This document shows positions 30,643 to 42,554 of a stretch of 64,000 nucleotides of DNA, in pieces (positions within the stretch are counted from its first letter, which is position 1; every line of letters starts with the position of its first letter). The stretch is from Agapanthus africanus (taxonomy: Eukaryota > Streptophyta > Magnoliopsida > Asparagales > Amaryllidaceae), in assembly GCA_030015575.1 (NCBI GenBank), contig JASDDO010000028.1, positions 22,733,154-22,797,153 on the forward strand, in the 5' to 3' direction. Both the position numbers and the translations under genes were made by a program. The notes under the pieces were generated by a model, which saw only the letters and a program-made list of their open reading frames with translations, did not search any database and was not told where the DNA came from.

Positions 30643-33600
30643 TGTCACACCCTGCTTCCCAAAATACGGAATACGAGGGGTCGACAAGGCCAGCCATGCT
30701 CCTACGGTCGAGGAAATATCCCTCCGTAGTCACACTTCGGCTTCTAGCACTACGTGGTAATCAGTAATCAATGCACAGGTAATGAGAAATGCAGCAACTA
30801 AATCAAAAGAACTAACCAGATGGAGATCAAGGAAGTATAGCTCTGGGTCGCTGATCAAGATGTCCGCGATGTCCTCGAGGCACGTCAGGTCCTGGTCCAA
30901 GCTAGATCCACTTCTCACTTTGAGCATGCATACTTAGGTCGTCAGAGCGACACGATAGCAATAGACACACACACATATATGAACACATGCAATAAGGATG
31001 AATACGAAACAGTAATCATGAAATAATGACATGAACATGAAGTAGCCAATGCAGGTAGCTAATGGAGCAGGTAAACAGTAAAGCAGTAAACAGTATGGCA
31101 GGTATGTTGAATCAGTAAGTAATACATGTCAATGTCACTAACCCTATCAGTCTTTAAGTCTCACTGTACAGGTCTCCAAGCCTATCGTCAGTCCAAGTGT
31201 GAAAGTCAACCACTCGTGAGTATCCCCACCCAAGAGTAGGGCCCAAGGACAAGGGAACACGGGCCCGAGTCGCTCGCTAATAATCAGTAATATCCCCATA
31301 TATCTCCAGAGTCGCTGTATGTGCCGGCAATGGGACTCCGAAGATTCTGTTGAACTCACACTCAAACTACCCGACACCTCATGGTCTACATCATACGCCA
31401 ACCATTAACTCAAATACCAGTCGGTCTATGACAAGTCTACGCGAGAACTGGAGACCGGATCTCCATCAAGCATGTCTCGACTGATAACCAAGACAAATGG
31501 ACAGTGTTTAGTGCCTTACCTATGACACCCATATAAGTGCTTCCATAATCGTCACATACCAATTATAGTCACACTTATACACGTCCCATAGACGTCGACA
31601 ATGCAATAAATCAATAGGGTCCACTGATTGTGTATAAGTACGTGTCACTTTCACTTATCCATTCATGCTTACACACTAACGTACTTACCACAATCAAACA
31701 ATAATACCTAACACTGGGTAATGCACATGATCACTAGGTTACCGAGGCAATGACCTCTACACGATATGATGAGAATACAATAATTACCATATGAATGGAA
31801 TACCATCAGTCAGTATCCTACCACTTGCATAATTTACTATAAGTCATGCGTGCAGAATTAAGCAAAACAATGTAAAAGGGGTAAATAGTATATTGAATTA
31901 TCTATCAATAAAAATTGGTTTTGCGCCAATCGGGTTTCAGGTTTGCTGGTTATGACCATTTCAATTTAAGTGTTCACGGCTGGAAATCCGGTTTCAGAAT
32001 CGGAAGTCCATTTTGTAACACATTTTAATCCTAGTTGGGATCGTAATTAGGCGACACTATAGTTGAACAATATTTAGGGTTATCAGTTAGGTTTCCTCTG
32101 AAATTAGCGGATCAGTAATATCTTATATCAACCGGGAGTTATGGTCAGGTTAAGGTTGATGTGTAGAATCTGTTACTGCAGAATTCAGCAGAACATACCG
32201 ACGTTACAAAATGTGTTAAAAATATCATACAGTTGAGAAATACAGTGAGACCAGTGGGGTAAGTAATCTAACTCAATTTTATTCATAAAGATATAGGGTT
32301 ATGCACATTTCCACATTTGAGCAAGAAAATACAGTAGGTTAAACACATAGGTTATCTGGAATTTCCGCTCTGGACTGCAGTCCAGAATCGTAATTCACCG
32401 CGGTTTTCTCTATCGTAACTAGTTCAACTTTAAATATCAATTATAGTTTTATGTATCTTATTCCGTTGGATTCGATACGAGCCAAGGAACGCCAAAATCC
32501 GACTTGTAGAAGATTTAATATGAATTTAACGGTCTAGCATATTCAGGAAATTCAGGTTTCGTACTGACTATCCGGAGAAGCATTACATAGTTGAAACGGC
32601 CGTGGTTTTCCACTAAATTTCTACAGCACATGGGTAAATAGCAGACGGGTCTAAATATCATAAGTTCCGTTGTTTAACGACAGACTCACATATAGTTTCG
32701 TATCAAACACTTGTTTATACGTATGGTGATCGAAACTTCGGTTGTGCAAAGATATAAATAAGTATGTGTATAACATTAATAGCATGTAAAGCAAGTGGAA
32801 ATCACTTGCCTCGGTCGCTTGATATGGAAGCGACGCCGCTGGAGGGTTTTTCTCGACACACGGGACGGCACGATGCTGGATACGGGCGCGGTGCGCGGTG
32901 ACCCGGTACCGGACGCGGCGGCGATGCAGGCGTGATATGGAAGTGGGCGTAGTCCTGGCTCGATGCGTGGCACGGCGCGACACGAAACCAGGCCTGGTGA
33001 TGACACGGAGGCAGGCATGGTGCGGCACGGGACCTGGTCCAGAGGTGGGCACGACACGACACAGGAGCGGCACGACAACTGGGCACGGGGCGCCACACGT
33101 GAGTGGGTCTGTGGTGGCATGGAGACTGGTCACGGGGCGCGACACGGGAGTGGGTCTGCGGTGGCACGAATGGTACGAACACGACACGGCTTGGGTTCGA
33201 CACACGCACGGTACGGCATGACAACGATGGATGTGTACGGCGTTGCGAAGGTGACTGCGTTGATGACCGTAACGGCTACGTGGACCGAGGCCACGGCTTG
33301 GCCGTCGACAACGGCGAACAGAAAAGCGGGAACCGTGATCGATGTAAGTGTTCGACGAAATGCCGGGGGCTCGACTGTGACGGCTATGGATGCAGTGAGG
33401 GGGTGTCGTTGGTGGGTGTCGCACAGGGGCTTGGCCACGGTGTAGGGGTCGCCTGCGGTTGGTGGTCAAGGTGCGGTGTTGCTCGCTGTGGTGGTGGCCG
33501 GAAGAGGCGGTGACGGCGACTAGGTCAGAGACAATGGTTGCAGAGGCAGCGGGGGGTTGTTAGTGGAGGAGTCGGGTTCAAGAGGGGGAGGAAGTTGGTC

Positions 33601-34341
33601 GGAGTTGTGTGGGGTGGAGAGAGAGGGGTGATCTTGTGGCGGAGGTATCAGTGAGTGGTCGATGGTGGGTAAGGGTCGGTGGGATCGTCGGTGAGAGGAG
33701 GCAGCGAGGGCTGGAGATTGGCGTCGCTGGCGGGGGCATGCAGGGGGTACAAAGTGGTCGGGGTTGGTCAGCAGTGAGGATCTCACGGTGAGCAGGGGTG
33801 AGAAAGTGATGGTGAAGAGGGGGAGAGAGGAGGCAGTGGGTGAGGTTGAGAGATGTAAGAAACGAGAGAAAGGGAGGGTGACGTGGGGAGAGAGGGGCGA
33901 GGGAGATGGAGGCGCGGTCGAAGGAGGGGTCGTGGCGGTTGCACGACATGGGGACGTGGGGGACGAGCGCGAGAACGGGGGAGGTAAATGAGCGGGAAAG
34001 GAGCACGAAGGAAGAAGAAAGGGAAGGAAGCGGGTCGAGTTGGGTCGGGGGAGTTGGGTTGGGCTCGGGGGATGAAATTAATTGGGAAAGGGAGAGAGAG
34101 ATGGGCCGGGAAAATAAAGAAATTGGGAAAGGAGATGGTCCTGGTCTGGGGGGAAAATAAAGAAAATAAGAAGGGGGGAAAAGGTTTAGGGTTTGGGTTA
34201 TAAATGGTTTAGGAAAGTTAAAATGGTATTAGGTTAAATTAGGGTTAGGTTCTTTTTTAAAAATAATAATTATAAAAATAAATAAATTTCGTAAGTAACG
34301 AAAATACGGTTATTTGTGCATAAAAAGACTTGAGTATTACA
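30643..34341 (-). repeat. Tek-D 5' LTR (3.7 kb)
   Basis: Minus-strand LTR from 34341 (TGTAATACTCAAGTC) to 30643 (GGGTGTGACA). The GC-rich block at about 32820-34030 matches 16860-18060. Overlapping ORFs on both strands inside it reflect composition. It is very similar to the 3' LTR apart from microsatellite and ~42-bp duplication differences near 30900. Confidence 0.87.
30730..30927 (-). CDS. Acidic ORF in Tek-D 5' LTR, possible micro-ORF relative
   Basis: 65 residues, starting MLKVRSGSSLDQDLTCLEDI and then ADILISDPELYF. It is the counterpart of 14706-14903. Kept open in both LTRs, but these are recent copies, so that alone is weak evidence for coding. Confidence 0.3.
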   Translation of the reverse strand: MLKVRSGSSLDQDLTCLEDIADILISDPELYFLDLHLVSSFDLVAAFLITCALITDYHVVLEAEV

Positions 34342-34346
34342 AAAAT

Positions 34347-35451
34347 GGTTAATAACCATGTGACAGAAACATAATCCTAGATAAAACATTGAATATTATT
34401 TACAACAAACCAAAATTACAGAAACTAGAAAGGATTATAATCAAAAATAAAATCCAGCGAGGTTCTCATTTTAGAAGTGACTAACTAGAGATATTTCATC
34501 TTGCAAATCTCAAGAAGGAAAAGGAAAAGAAAAGCAAAAAGTGAATCATGTTTTAATATAAAACCAACTACTTGATTAGTTTGTTATCTATCTCATGGGT
34601 CCACACAAAATATGGGGGCATAAACCTTCTCAAAAATAGCATTGGTATGTTTTATTCAAATGTTAAAAAGTTTTTGTTGTGCATTCTGTAGCAAATATCT
34701 GTTTTAAATCTCTTCAAAACTATATATTGCACATGGTTAAGGTTTGATAAATAAAATATGGATCTAGGCCTAGGCACATCGTTGATAAAAAAATTATCCA
34801 ACAAATCGGGACCGTTCAACGTTAACCGATTCTTTAAGAAGCGGTTAAAATCCAACGGTTTTTATTTAACTGCTACTTAAAATAGCAGTTAACATCAAAA
34901 GTTAATTTATCCAACAAATCTGGACCGTGCAAACTCAACCACTATTTTAGGAAGCGGTTAAGATCTAACGGGTCTTATTTAACCATCACTTAAAGCAGCA
35001 GTTGAAAATAAATATCAAACCGTTTCTTAAGTAATTTTTTTCTAGCTGTTGAGCAATATATCACATATTGATTTTTGAACCATAAAGATCGTTAGAACAT
35101 TTTGCATCTTTCTAAACAATGTTTTTCGAAACGATTTCTCGATTCAGAACTCTAGCTTCCGCCAGAGCACGTCTACAACTTCCTCAAAAAAGTTTTCTAA
35201 AATGTTTGTGGTAAAATTTTTACTTCTAAGTTTACATGTGCTACAATGTTGATTAATCTAGCATATGAGTGGACTATCCCTGAATTAGAACAAGATGAAG
35301 AAGGAACAGTAATGAAAACAGACGAATATCAATGCTTAAAAAAACTATTATTCCAATCGATTTAATAACTCCTGAAGGGAAAAATGTTGATTTAATATTG
35401 TTAACTAGTGAAAGTAAATGTAATATTTTTTATCTCCTAAAATCAGTCCTG
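34347..35451. other. Non-coding flank with a 115-bp direct repeat
   Basis: AT-rich, no gene seen. Two diverged copies of a ~115-bp unit (about 34794-34905 and 34909-35020) share TATCCAACAAATC, GGACCGT, AAGCGGTTAA and a final AGCAGTT. They look like an old tandem duplication within an unidentified repeat. Confidence 0.5.
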
Positions 35452-35803
35452 ATGTAATACCCTAACACGATCATACGTTATTTGATGATATTAATTAATA
35501 TTTTGAATTTTGTTTTATTTATTATTTGGGTTATGATTGGTTTGAATAGTATATGTGTTTATCGGATCCGACCCGCTTACGTGAGACCCGTTATGGTGCA
35601 AGAGAATCTTTTATTAATATTTATTCATAGACTAAATCCATATAAATCTTAAACAACAGATATATAATATTTAAATTATATGTAAATATTTTCTGGTAGC
35701 TATACGTTAGGCATATTTTCATATATTAATTGTTATCAAGTTATTTAAAAATCTCTTGGGGGTTATATTGACATTTATCTATTGCAGGTAAATCTCAAAC
35801 ATG

Positions 35804-35857
<54 letters not shown>

Positions 35858-36018
35858 GTAGAATATTTATTTTAACCCTTAGATTATGGTTTAAATGGGC
35901 TACGTATGTATATATTATTTCTAATATATTTTCAGTGAAATTTAGTAGAAACGGATCGGAGATTGGTGATATCTTTTATTATATTATTGGTTATATATAA
36001 ACTTTACATATGCATACA

Positions 36019-36054
<36 letters not shown>

Positions 36055-37640
36055 TACACTATTTAATATATATATAGATTTATATTTTTCCTTTACAAAA
36101 CTATCTCTCTCTCTTTACAAATCTCTTTCTCTCTCCTTCGCATCTCTTCTCTCACTCTACATCTCTCTCCCACTCTCTTTACCTCTTCTTCCTCTCTTCC
36201 TCGTAGCCGTCACCATCTTCTTTTCCTCTCCGATCATCTTGCCCTCAACTCCTCACCGACGTCGCCACCTCTTGCACCTCCTTTGCAGTCCTTAAGAAAG
36301 TCAACCCCTGACCTCACCTCCCTCACAATCGCAACCGCACTCATCTCCTCGCCGTCGTCATCACTTCGTCACACCCGAGCACCAATCTCCACATCGTCTC
36401 CCTTCGCCTTCATCAATCAACTCCCTTCACCACCACCTCAACCCATCGCCGCAGATACCAGTCCTCACCTCCAAGCCGAGCATCACCATCGCTATTTTCA
36501 ACCTCTGACCATCATCGCCTCCAACCTATCGCCTGCACATTCTTCTTCATCTTCTACCGTCGCCTCCATCACCTCACAGCCAAGAACCCATCACCTGCGT
36601 CTTCATTGATCACCATCGCCACCTCTAATTATCCGGCTGCAAACCCCAACTCCAGCAGTCCCGGACTCACCAGCAACCTCCTCTGCGATCGCCAGCACCC
36701 ACCTTTACCGAGACAACCATCGACATAAGTTCAGATCTCATAGCCGAGCCTTCGAGTTTCGAGTTGCTTCGTATTTTCCGTCGTTCGGTGTTCGTTCGTG
36801 TTTGTATCTGTATTCGTCGCGACCGAGGCAAGTTTACAACTTGCTACATGTTATAGTCTACATAATATCTATATATGTATATTATCATAATATTATTTAT
36901 TATTACTACTATACCGTTACATCTATCCAATCCGTCTATCGTTAATTAATAATAATAACAAGCTTTATAATTTGTAGTTATAACGTTATGTAGATTATAT
37001 CTATAACTAGAAACTATACAAACTATTCTAATTAGCCCAAATTGGTAAATCGAAGCGTAGGTATTAATATGATCTGTTCGCACGATATTATCAGAAGTAA
37101 ACACTTCATTTAATTGAATACACTATCTTGACATGTTTATAACCCTTCATCCTGTTACAGATAGTGCTATCATGCTTGTACCTATTTACCTGTAATATTT
37201 ACCGATGCCAACAATTCTGACTTGTTGTCTTGATGGACGTGACCTGTTGCTTAAATAGACATAACTTGTATCTGCCTACTCCTATGTTGGTATTAAGTAG
37301 ATATTATTCATACCTGATTTGGAAAACGAAATATAGGGAAATGTGTAAATCAAAAGTGTAACTAAAGTGCAATTTAAAAGGATATTACATGTTTCCATGG
37401 TTCCGGAGGATAACGGAACAAAATCATTCTTGATTCATATATCTTGATTAGTGATCCCAGCAGGTAACGGGATATATACTTTTGAGTTACATGGAGGAAT
37501 ACATTCATTGGTTTCAAATACATGTAATATAGTTAACCTAGAAACATAGAATTTAGGATACGCGTGACATACCTATAGCATGCTGTTATAACACCTATGA
37601 TTTTTTTGTTTATACCCATACCTTCTTTTGCACGTGACAT
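35452..37640 (+). repeat. Possible solo LTR, unclassified
   Basis: It begins TGTAATACCCTAACACG, like a chromovirus LTR. It then holds a 48-bp TA run (35805-35852), CATA repeats (36008-36047) and a long CT-rich leader-like tract (36100-36200), then a Ser/Pro-coding low-complexity stretch. Candidate ends are CGCGTGACA near 37569 or CACGTGACA near 37639. I found no matching target duplication, so limits and identity are uncertain. Confidence 0.3.
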
Positions 37641-38745
37641 CCTATATAGCACACTTTTCAGTTTATTATTATTATTATAATATTTATGATGCACCGACGC
37701 TTGGGTTTTGCATGGCTCAGTTCCTTTAATCTTATCGCAAGAATATCGAGAATATTTTGACAGGCAAGTTGAGTAATAAAGAGCTTTCTACTGATTTAGT
37801 TTATTGATATTTTAGATGTATTTTCTAGTTATGGTTTTGTCGTTGTGATTCCATAAGGAACTGTTGGGGTTTTCTTAGCACCTAGACTAGATTTTGGCAA
37901 GCATCTAACATGCTATAAAATTTTGAGGTGCTAATCAAAACCGGCCTAGGAATCGAACTAGAAATTTAGGGTAACACAACAAGTATCACATACAAAGAGG
38001 GGAGAAATACAACTTTTGTAGACCTCCTCTCCTTGACTCCTTGGATCAACTTGGTGTTTGAACGGATCCGCTTGAAACCTTCAAAGTCCACGACGATCAC
38101 CACGGAGTTCCTTGGCTCAAGCTCCTAGCTTCACTTGATATAAGTGAAAGTGAAGCAAACAAGCTACACTGGTGGGCTAGACTAATATAGATTGATGATG
38201 TGGGTTGTAATCTCACTTAAAAACCATTCCTTTTATTTTTCTTTACTCACTTTTGAAGAGGTAGAGAGCTTGGAGGAAGAAGGAGGAGGAGATGGCTTAG
38301 CTAGAGCTCAAGTATGAACTAATACCAAACAATAATGAGAATAAAGAATATATGAGAGAGTCACACTCACCCATAACCATGGTCAATAAATATCTAGATA
38401 TTTTTGTCAGTGAGTTAAAAAGCTAATTTGAAATTAAACCATGGTTTGTGTTGTGGTCAACTCAAGAAGAGTGTAGAAGAAAAGCAACCATGATTTAATT
38501 TCATACTTCTTTTTCTTAATAAAAAAAATATATAAATATTTATTCCATGTGAGTCTTGCATAGATATCTCCAATGTATCATCAACCATGACACATGTATG
38601 CATGCATGTGTGCATTCATATCAATATATACATACATACATTCATGCATACGCATATAAAAGAAAAGGTTTTAATGAATGAGCTAATGGTCATTGATATT
38701 AAATCAATACTTGATTTAATAATCCGGTCATATCACATACGACCC
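37641..38745. other. Non-coding flank, possible decayed LTR piece
   Basis: No gene seen. From about 37863, TGTTGGGGTTTTCTTAGCACC has the look of a copia-type LTR start, but no end or duplication was found. CATA/TGCA microsatellite near 38590-38660. Confidence 0.4.
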
Positions 38746-39096
38746 TGTTTCCACCAATCAGAGCAAAGCACTGTTCAGATTCTGAGATTTAGAAACGAAG
38801 CAACGCTTCGTGAAAAGCACTAGCATTAAAGGCGCCGGCACTAAGAGTCAAGGACTCTAAAACGACGCTCACGTGCAAAGCACGAGAGCGCTAAATGCCA
38901 AGGGCGCTAAGCGCTAGAAGCGCTTCACTCTCACAAGGATTACTTACACCTGTTTATAATAATGTAAGTTCTATAGCGCATATGCGCCTAACAGAAGAAG
39001 AACAAAAGAATTAAAATAAGAGGAACACTTGACAGATAATGACAAAAAGGAAGAAAACTCTTAATTGAATATTTTATTGCAATGGAAATAGATCTC
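38746..39096 (+). repeat. Tat-type LTR start or short solo LTR, plus strand
   Basis: TGTTTCCACCAATCAGAGC at 38746 matches, on the opposite strand, the start of the Tat-1 LTR (TGTTTCTCCCAATCAGAGC read leftward from 41650), and GAAGCAACGCTTC follows in both. GCGC-type inverted repeats follow. A TGTT...AACA unit would end at 38993 (248 bp), but its flanks do not match. Tat-1 begins at 39097, so this may be an older element into which Tat-1 inserted. Confidence 0.45.
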
Positions 39097-41650
39097 TGTT
39101 CCCCGCCGAAAGACGCGGACGAGGACGCGGCGAACGTCTTGCCTGAATTCCGGGGCAGATGCTAATTGGTGCTATCCGTCCACCTCTCCGAAGATGCCAA
39201 GTTGATTTATGGCACCGTGTATCGAAGGTTTAAACGGATGCGGCCGATATAGCAGAATTCGTCAGATTCCCCCTCGTTTGAGTGGTTTTTGATTGTGGGG
39301 ACGCTCTTCCTTGCAGGCGCAAGCCCCTACAGTTAATTACGCTACCGCATCGCAGTAACAACTTTCTCCTTCTCCAAATGGTCACTTCGTGTCGTGTGTG
39401 TTTGTTTTATTTGTGGTTGCCCGTGGATTGTATATGGAGACTAATTTATGTTGTCGCCCGTAGGGCGTGTATTAGTCCAAATCCGTATTTTTTTAGATTT
39501 GGGTTTTAGTTTGGGTTTAAGGATACGTTAGCCTCATTTGAGACTAAGATCGACTTAAACGTTAGTTAAGGATACATTAGTCTTATGTTTAGACTAAGAT
39601 CAACTTAACGGGATCGTTTAGATCCAACAAGAGAGTATTTGGCCTCTGTTGTTTAGTTTAGGGACATTGCGGTCGATTGTTAGTTTAAGGACATTACGGT
39701 CTAATGTTAGTTTAAGGACGTCTCGGTCCAGGTTAAGGACATCGTAGTCCATGAGTTTAAGGATCCCACAGTCCAGGTTAAAGACATCGTATCCATGGGT
39801 TTAAGGACCCTACAGTCCAGTTTAAAGACATCGTAGTCTATGAAGTTTAAGGACATCGTAGTCCATGAGTTTAAGGACCCCACAGTGCGTAGAAATATGT
39901 GGTTTTCGGGAGCCGTTACCTCTCTGAAGACGTTGAAGGATTACAACGACATATATCAAAGGAGTAAAGAGATGTACCCTTGAACCGGTGTGAGTTAGTT
40001 GAAAGATCCGTAGTACAGTTTGGGACTGAGATCTGTTGAATATTCATGAGCAGATGGGCTCAGTTAAATATAAGTTGAGGACTTATGGCCAGAATTGGGC
40101 TAAGTCCAATAAGATTAAAGTGTTTAACATTTTATTGCTCTGGGCTGTTGAGCCTTCATTTGGGCTTGGCCCTTTCAATAATGCTGAGCATTAGGTCTTG
40201 ATACTTTTTATTGTATTGAATGCATAGCATTCATCAGAATAATGTGTGTTCTGACAATGCGCCACGTGGAGCGCCAGGCGCTTTGCGCCAATTAAAGAGC
40301 GCATTGCACTTCTGCCAAGTAGCGCACACAAAAATGACACGTGTCGCGCTTAGCGCTAAGCGCCAGTTTATTAGCACAATGCGCTTTCAATTTATGAGCG
40401 CTTTGCTCTAGTTTAGTGGAGCACCAGTGAATGACACGTGGCGCGCTTGGCGCTGAGCTCCAGCCCATGAGCGCAGTGCGCTGTTTCAGAAGCACAAAGC
40501 GCAAGTCGTGTCTGTGGATGATACGTGGCACGTTTTGGCGCTGAGGGCCGGTCCAAGGAGCAAAAAAGCGCAATTCATGAGTGCAAGGCACTTTCCAATA
40601 GCGCAAAGCGCATTTGATCAAATTTATGATCAGATAACAAGTTTATGTCCTTTTTAAAGAAGGCTTTGCCTCTAGATTTAAGAACAAAAGTTCTTATTTA
40701 TAAAAGGGCTCTGCCTTTGTAGATCAGGGATCTGTGTGAAGAATATGTTCTTCTTTATTATTTGATGAGATCTTTTGATCTCTTTTATGAAAGACCTTGG
40801 TCTTTATAAATCTATGATCTTTTTTAGAAGATAGTTCTTCTTTTCAGGAGATGATTTCATCTCTGTGTTCATTGTTCATGTTCTTTACCTTGAAAAAATG
40901 ATCTTCTTTTGCTAAAAGCTTGCTTTTCTGTCTTTGAGTTTTCTCAATGTTTGTAGGGGGTTTCTCCATCTCAGACTTGAAGTCTTGGGACCTTTATATA
41001 GGGCAAATTGATTTGTTAAATAAGTTTAAGAGATCTTTCTCTGATTGATTTGGGGATGCCTCCCCACCGTTGGATCTTTGATCCTAGGGCTTTTGTTTCA
41101 CAGAAGGCAATCTTCTTGTTTTTAACAAGATTGGAAAGATCTTTCCATAATAGAATTTTAATTCTGATTAATTAATAATTTATTATTAGATCTTTTGATC
41201 TAACGGTGGGGAATTTTTAATTCCAGCGCTGGTGCGCCTTGTGCTAGCGCACCTCCGTTTGACACGTGGCGCGCAGCGCAGAGCGCTGTGCAACTGCACT
41301 AGCGCACTCGTGTTTGACACGTGGCGCGTAGCGCGCCTAGCACTAGCGCACTCATGGTGCACTGCCTAAGGCGCAGCACACCTGACGCTAGCACATCCGT
41401 GTTTGACACGTGGCGCGCAGCGCGGCTAGCGCTGGATCTGAAGCGTTACATCAATTTTTGAATTTTTAATTTTAAAATAGAGTTTTGCTCTGATTGGGGT
41501 GCGCTGCCTAGAGCGCAGCGCACCTGGCGTTAGCGCATCCATGTTTGACACGTGGCGCGCAGCATATCTAGCGCTGGATCTGAAGCGTTGCTTCAATTTT
41601 TGAATTTTGAATTTTAAAAAAATAGAGCTTTGCTCTGATTGGGAGAAACA
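39097..41650 (-). repeat. Tat-1 3' LTR
   Basis: Minus-strand LTR, TGTTTCTCCC at 41650 to GGCGGGGAACA at 39097. TATA (minus TATATAAA) at 40993-41000. GCGC-rich palindromic blocks at 40260-40620 and 41225-41600 contain repeated GACACGTGGCGC (G-box/ABRE-like). The 24-28-bp repeats of TTTAAGGACATCGTAGTCC type fill 39640-39890. Confidence 0.9.
40993..41000 (-). promoter_or_regulatory. TATA box of Tat-1 3' LTR
   Basis: TATATAAA on the minus strand, about 650 bp from the LTR start. The 5' LTR copy is at 61117-61124. Confidence 0.65.
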
Positions 41651-42554
41651 AATTCCCCCCCCTCCACCACCGTTGCGCTCACGTGGCGCACATGTGAGTG
41701 CAGCGGTGGCAGCATCTGAGCCCTTGGATCAATTCAGAAGTTGAAGAGGCGGTTCAATGCCTATAAATAGGACCTTTGGTCCTATTGATGATTCTGTTCA
41801 TCTTCTTATTTGATTTTCTGAGAATTTTATTTTCTCACAGAGCACAGCTCTCCATCTTAAGAATTTTAAGAACCGAAAAATTGCCAAAATTTTAGGTAAA
41901 AACATTTTAGATATTCTAGGGTTTTACCCATTTAACAGAGCCTTGCTCTTTATAGATCTTTGATCTAAAGAAAACCCATTTAGGGTTTCATTAGCAGAGC
42001 TTTGCTCTTATGAACCCATAGATCTAAAGAGATCTTTTCTTGGGGTTTCTTAACCCATGACTTAGAGCTCTGCTCTTGAGATTCCTTAATCTTTGATGAA
42101 GAACTCTTAAGAGTTTTTTTCATGGATCTTGAAAATCCCAGAATTTTTAATTCATAAAAATCAACTGATTTTAATTTTCTTGATGGATTTTTCCATCATC
42201 ATTACAGTGCCAGGCTCTTTAAGGAATTTTATTCGCTCAAGATCAGAGTTTGACAAGTGTCACTCTGTCATAGAGCTTTGCTCTCAAAGGGAGATTATCT
42301 CCTTTTCTCGAGGGATCTCTCATTTGATGAGAATTTTCTTGAGGATTTCCTCATTAATTAACAGTCTCATCCAATGATGAGGATGTTTTATTAATTATTA
42401 ATTGATGAATTGTCATCTGGATTTTGTGGGTTCCCCTTTGGCCCCCTTTCCACTGCATTGCAATGTGGTACAAATTTTAAAGAACCGAGTACCAGGAATT
42501 TAAAATTAAGTTATAGCACTGACGGTTGATTTCTGTCCCTCTTTTGTAGTCGAC
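41651..42554 (+). promoter_or_regulatory. Promoter and leader of the Tat-1 antisense gene; Tat-1 polypurine tract
   Basis: Directly beside the LTR, AATTCCCCCCCCTCCACC (41651-41668) is the complement of the Tat-1 polypurine tract. CACGTGGCGCAC follows near 41690, then a good plus-strand TATA box, CTATAAATAG (41761-41770). The ~780-base leader to the ATG at 42555 is made of many small inverted repeats such as AGAGCTTTGCTCT, AGATCTTTGATCT and TGAGGATTTCCTCA. Confidence 0.65.

Larger units (their letters stand above)
14614..34346 (-). mobile_element. Tek-D: minus-strand gag-only LTR element, split by Tek-C
   Basis: Whole element with target duplication AAAAT at 14614-14618 and at 34342-34346. 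5' LTR 30643-34341, internal 29656-30642, 3' LTR 14619-18258 continued at 29533-29655. The break in the 3' LTR is exactly the Tek-C insertion with its own AAAAT duplication. The element keeps a tRNA-iMet-type primer site, a polypurine tract and a gag remnant but no protease, RT or integrase. It is therefore a non-autonomous, internally deleted relative of a chromovirus. Confidence 0.88.

Noticed and set aside
35963-36609. Ser/Pro/Leu-rich ORFs
   Set aside because: They come from CATA and CT microsatellites and a CA/TC-rich leader-like tract; codon pattern is not gene-like.
39282-39509. 75-residue ORF in the Tat-1 3' LTR
   Set aside because: Not preserved in the 5' LTR copy at 59400-59630 and without recognisable domain.
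40292-40621. ORF in the Tat LTR (also 60416-60715)
   Set aside because: It is a product of the GCGC-rich palindromic repeats; both strands are open for the same reason and the peptide is low complexity.
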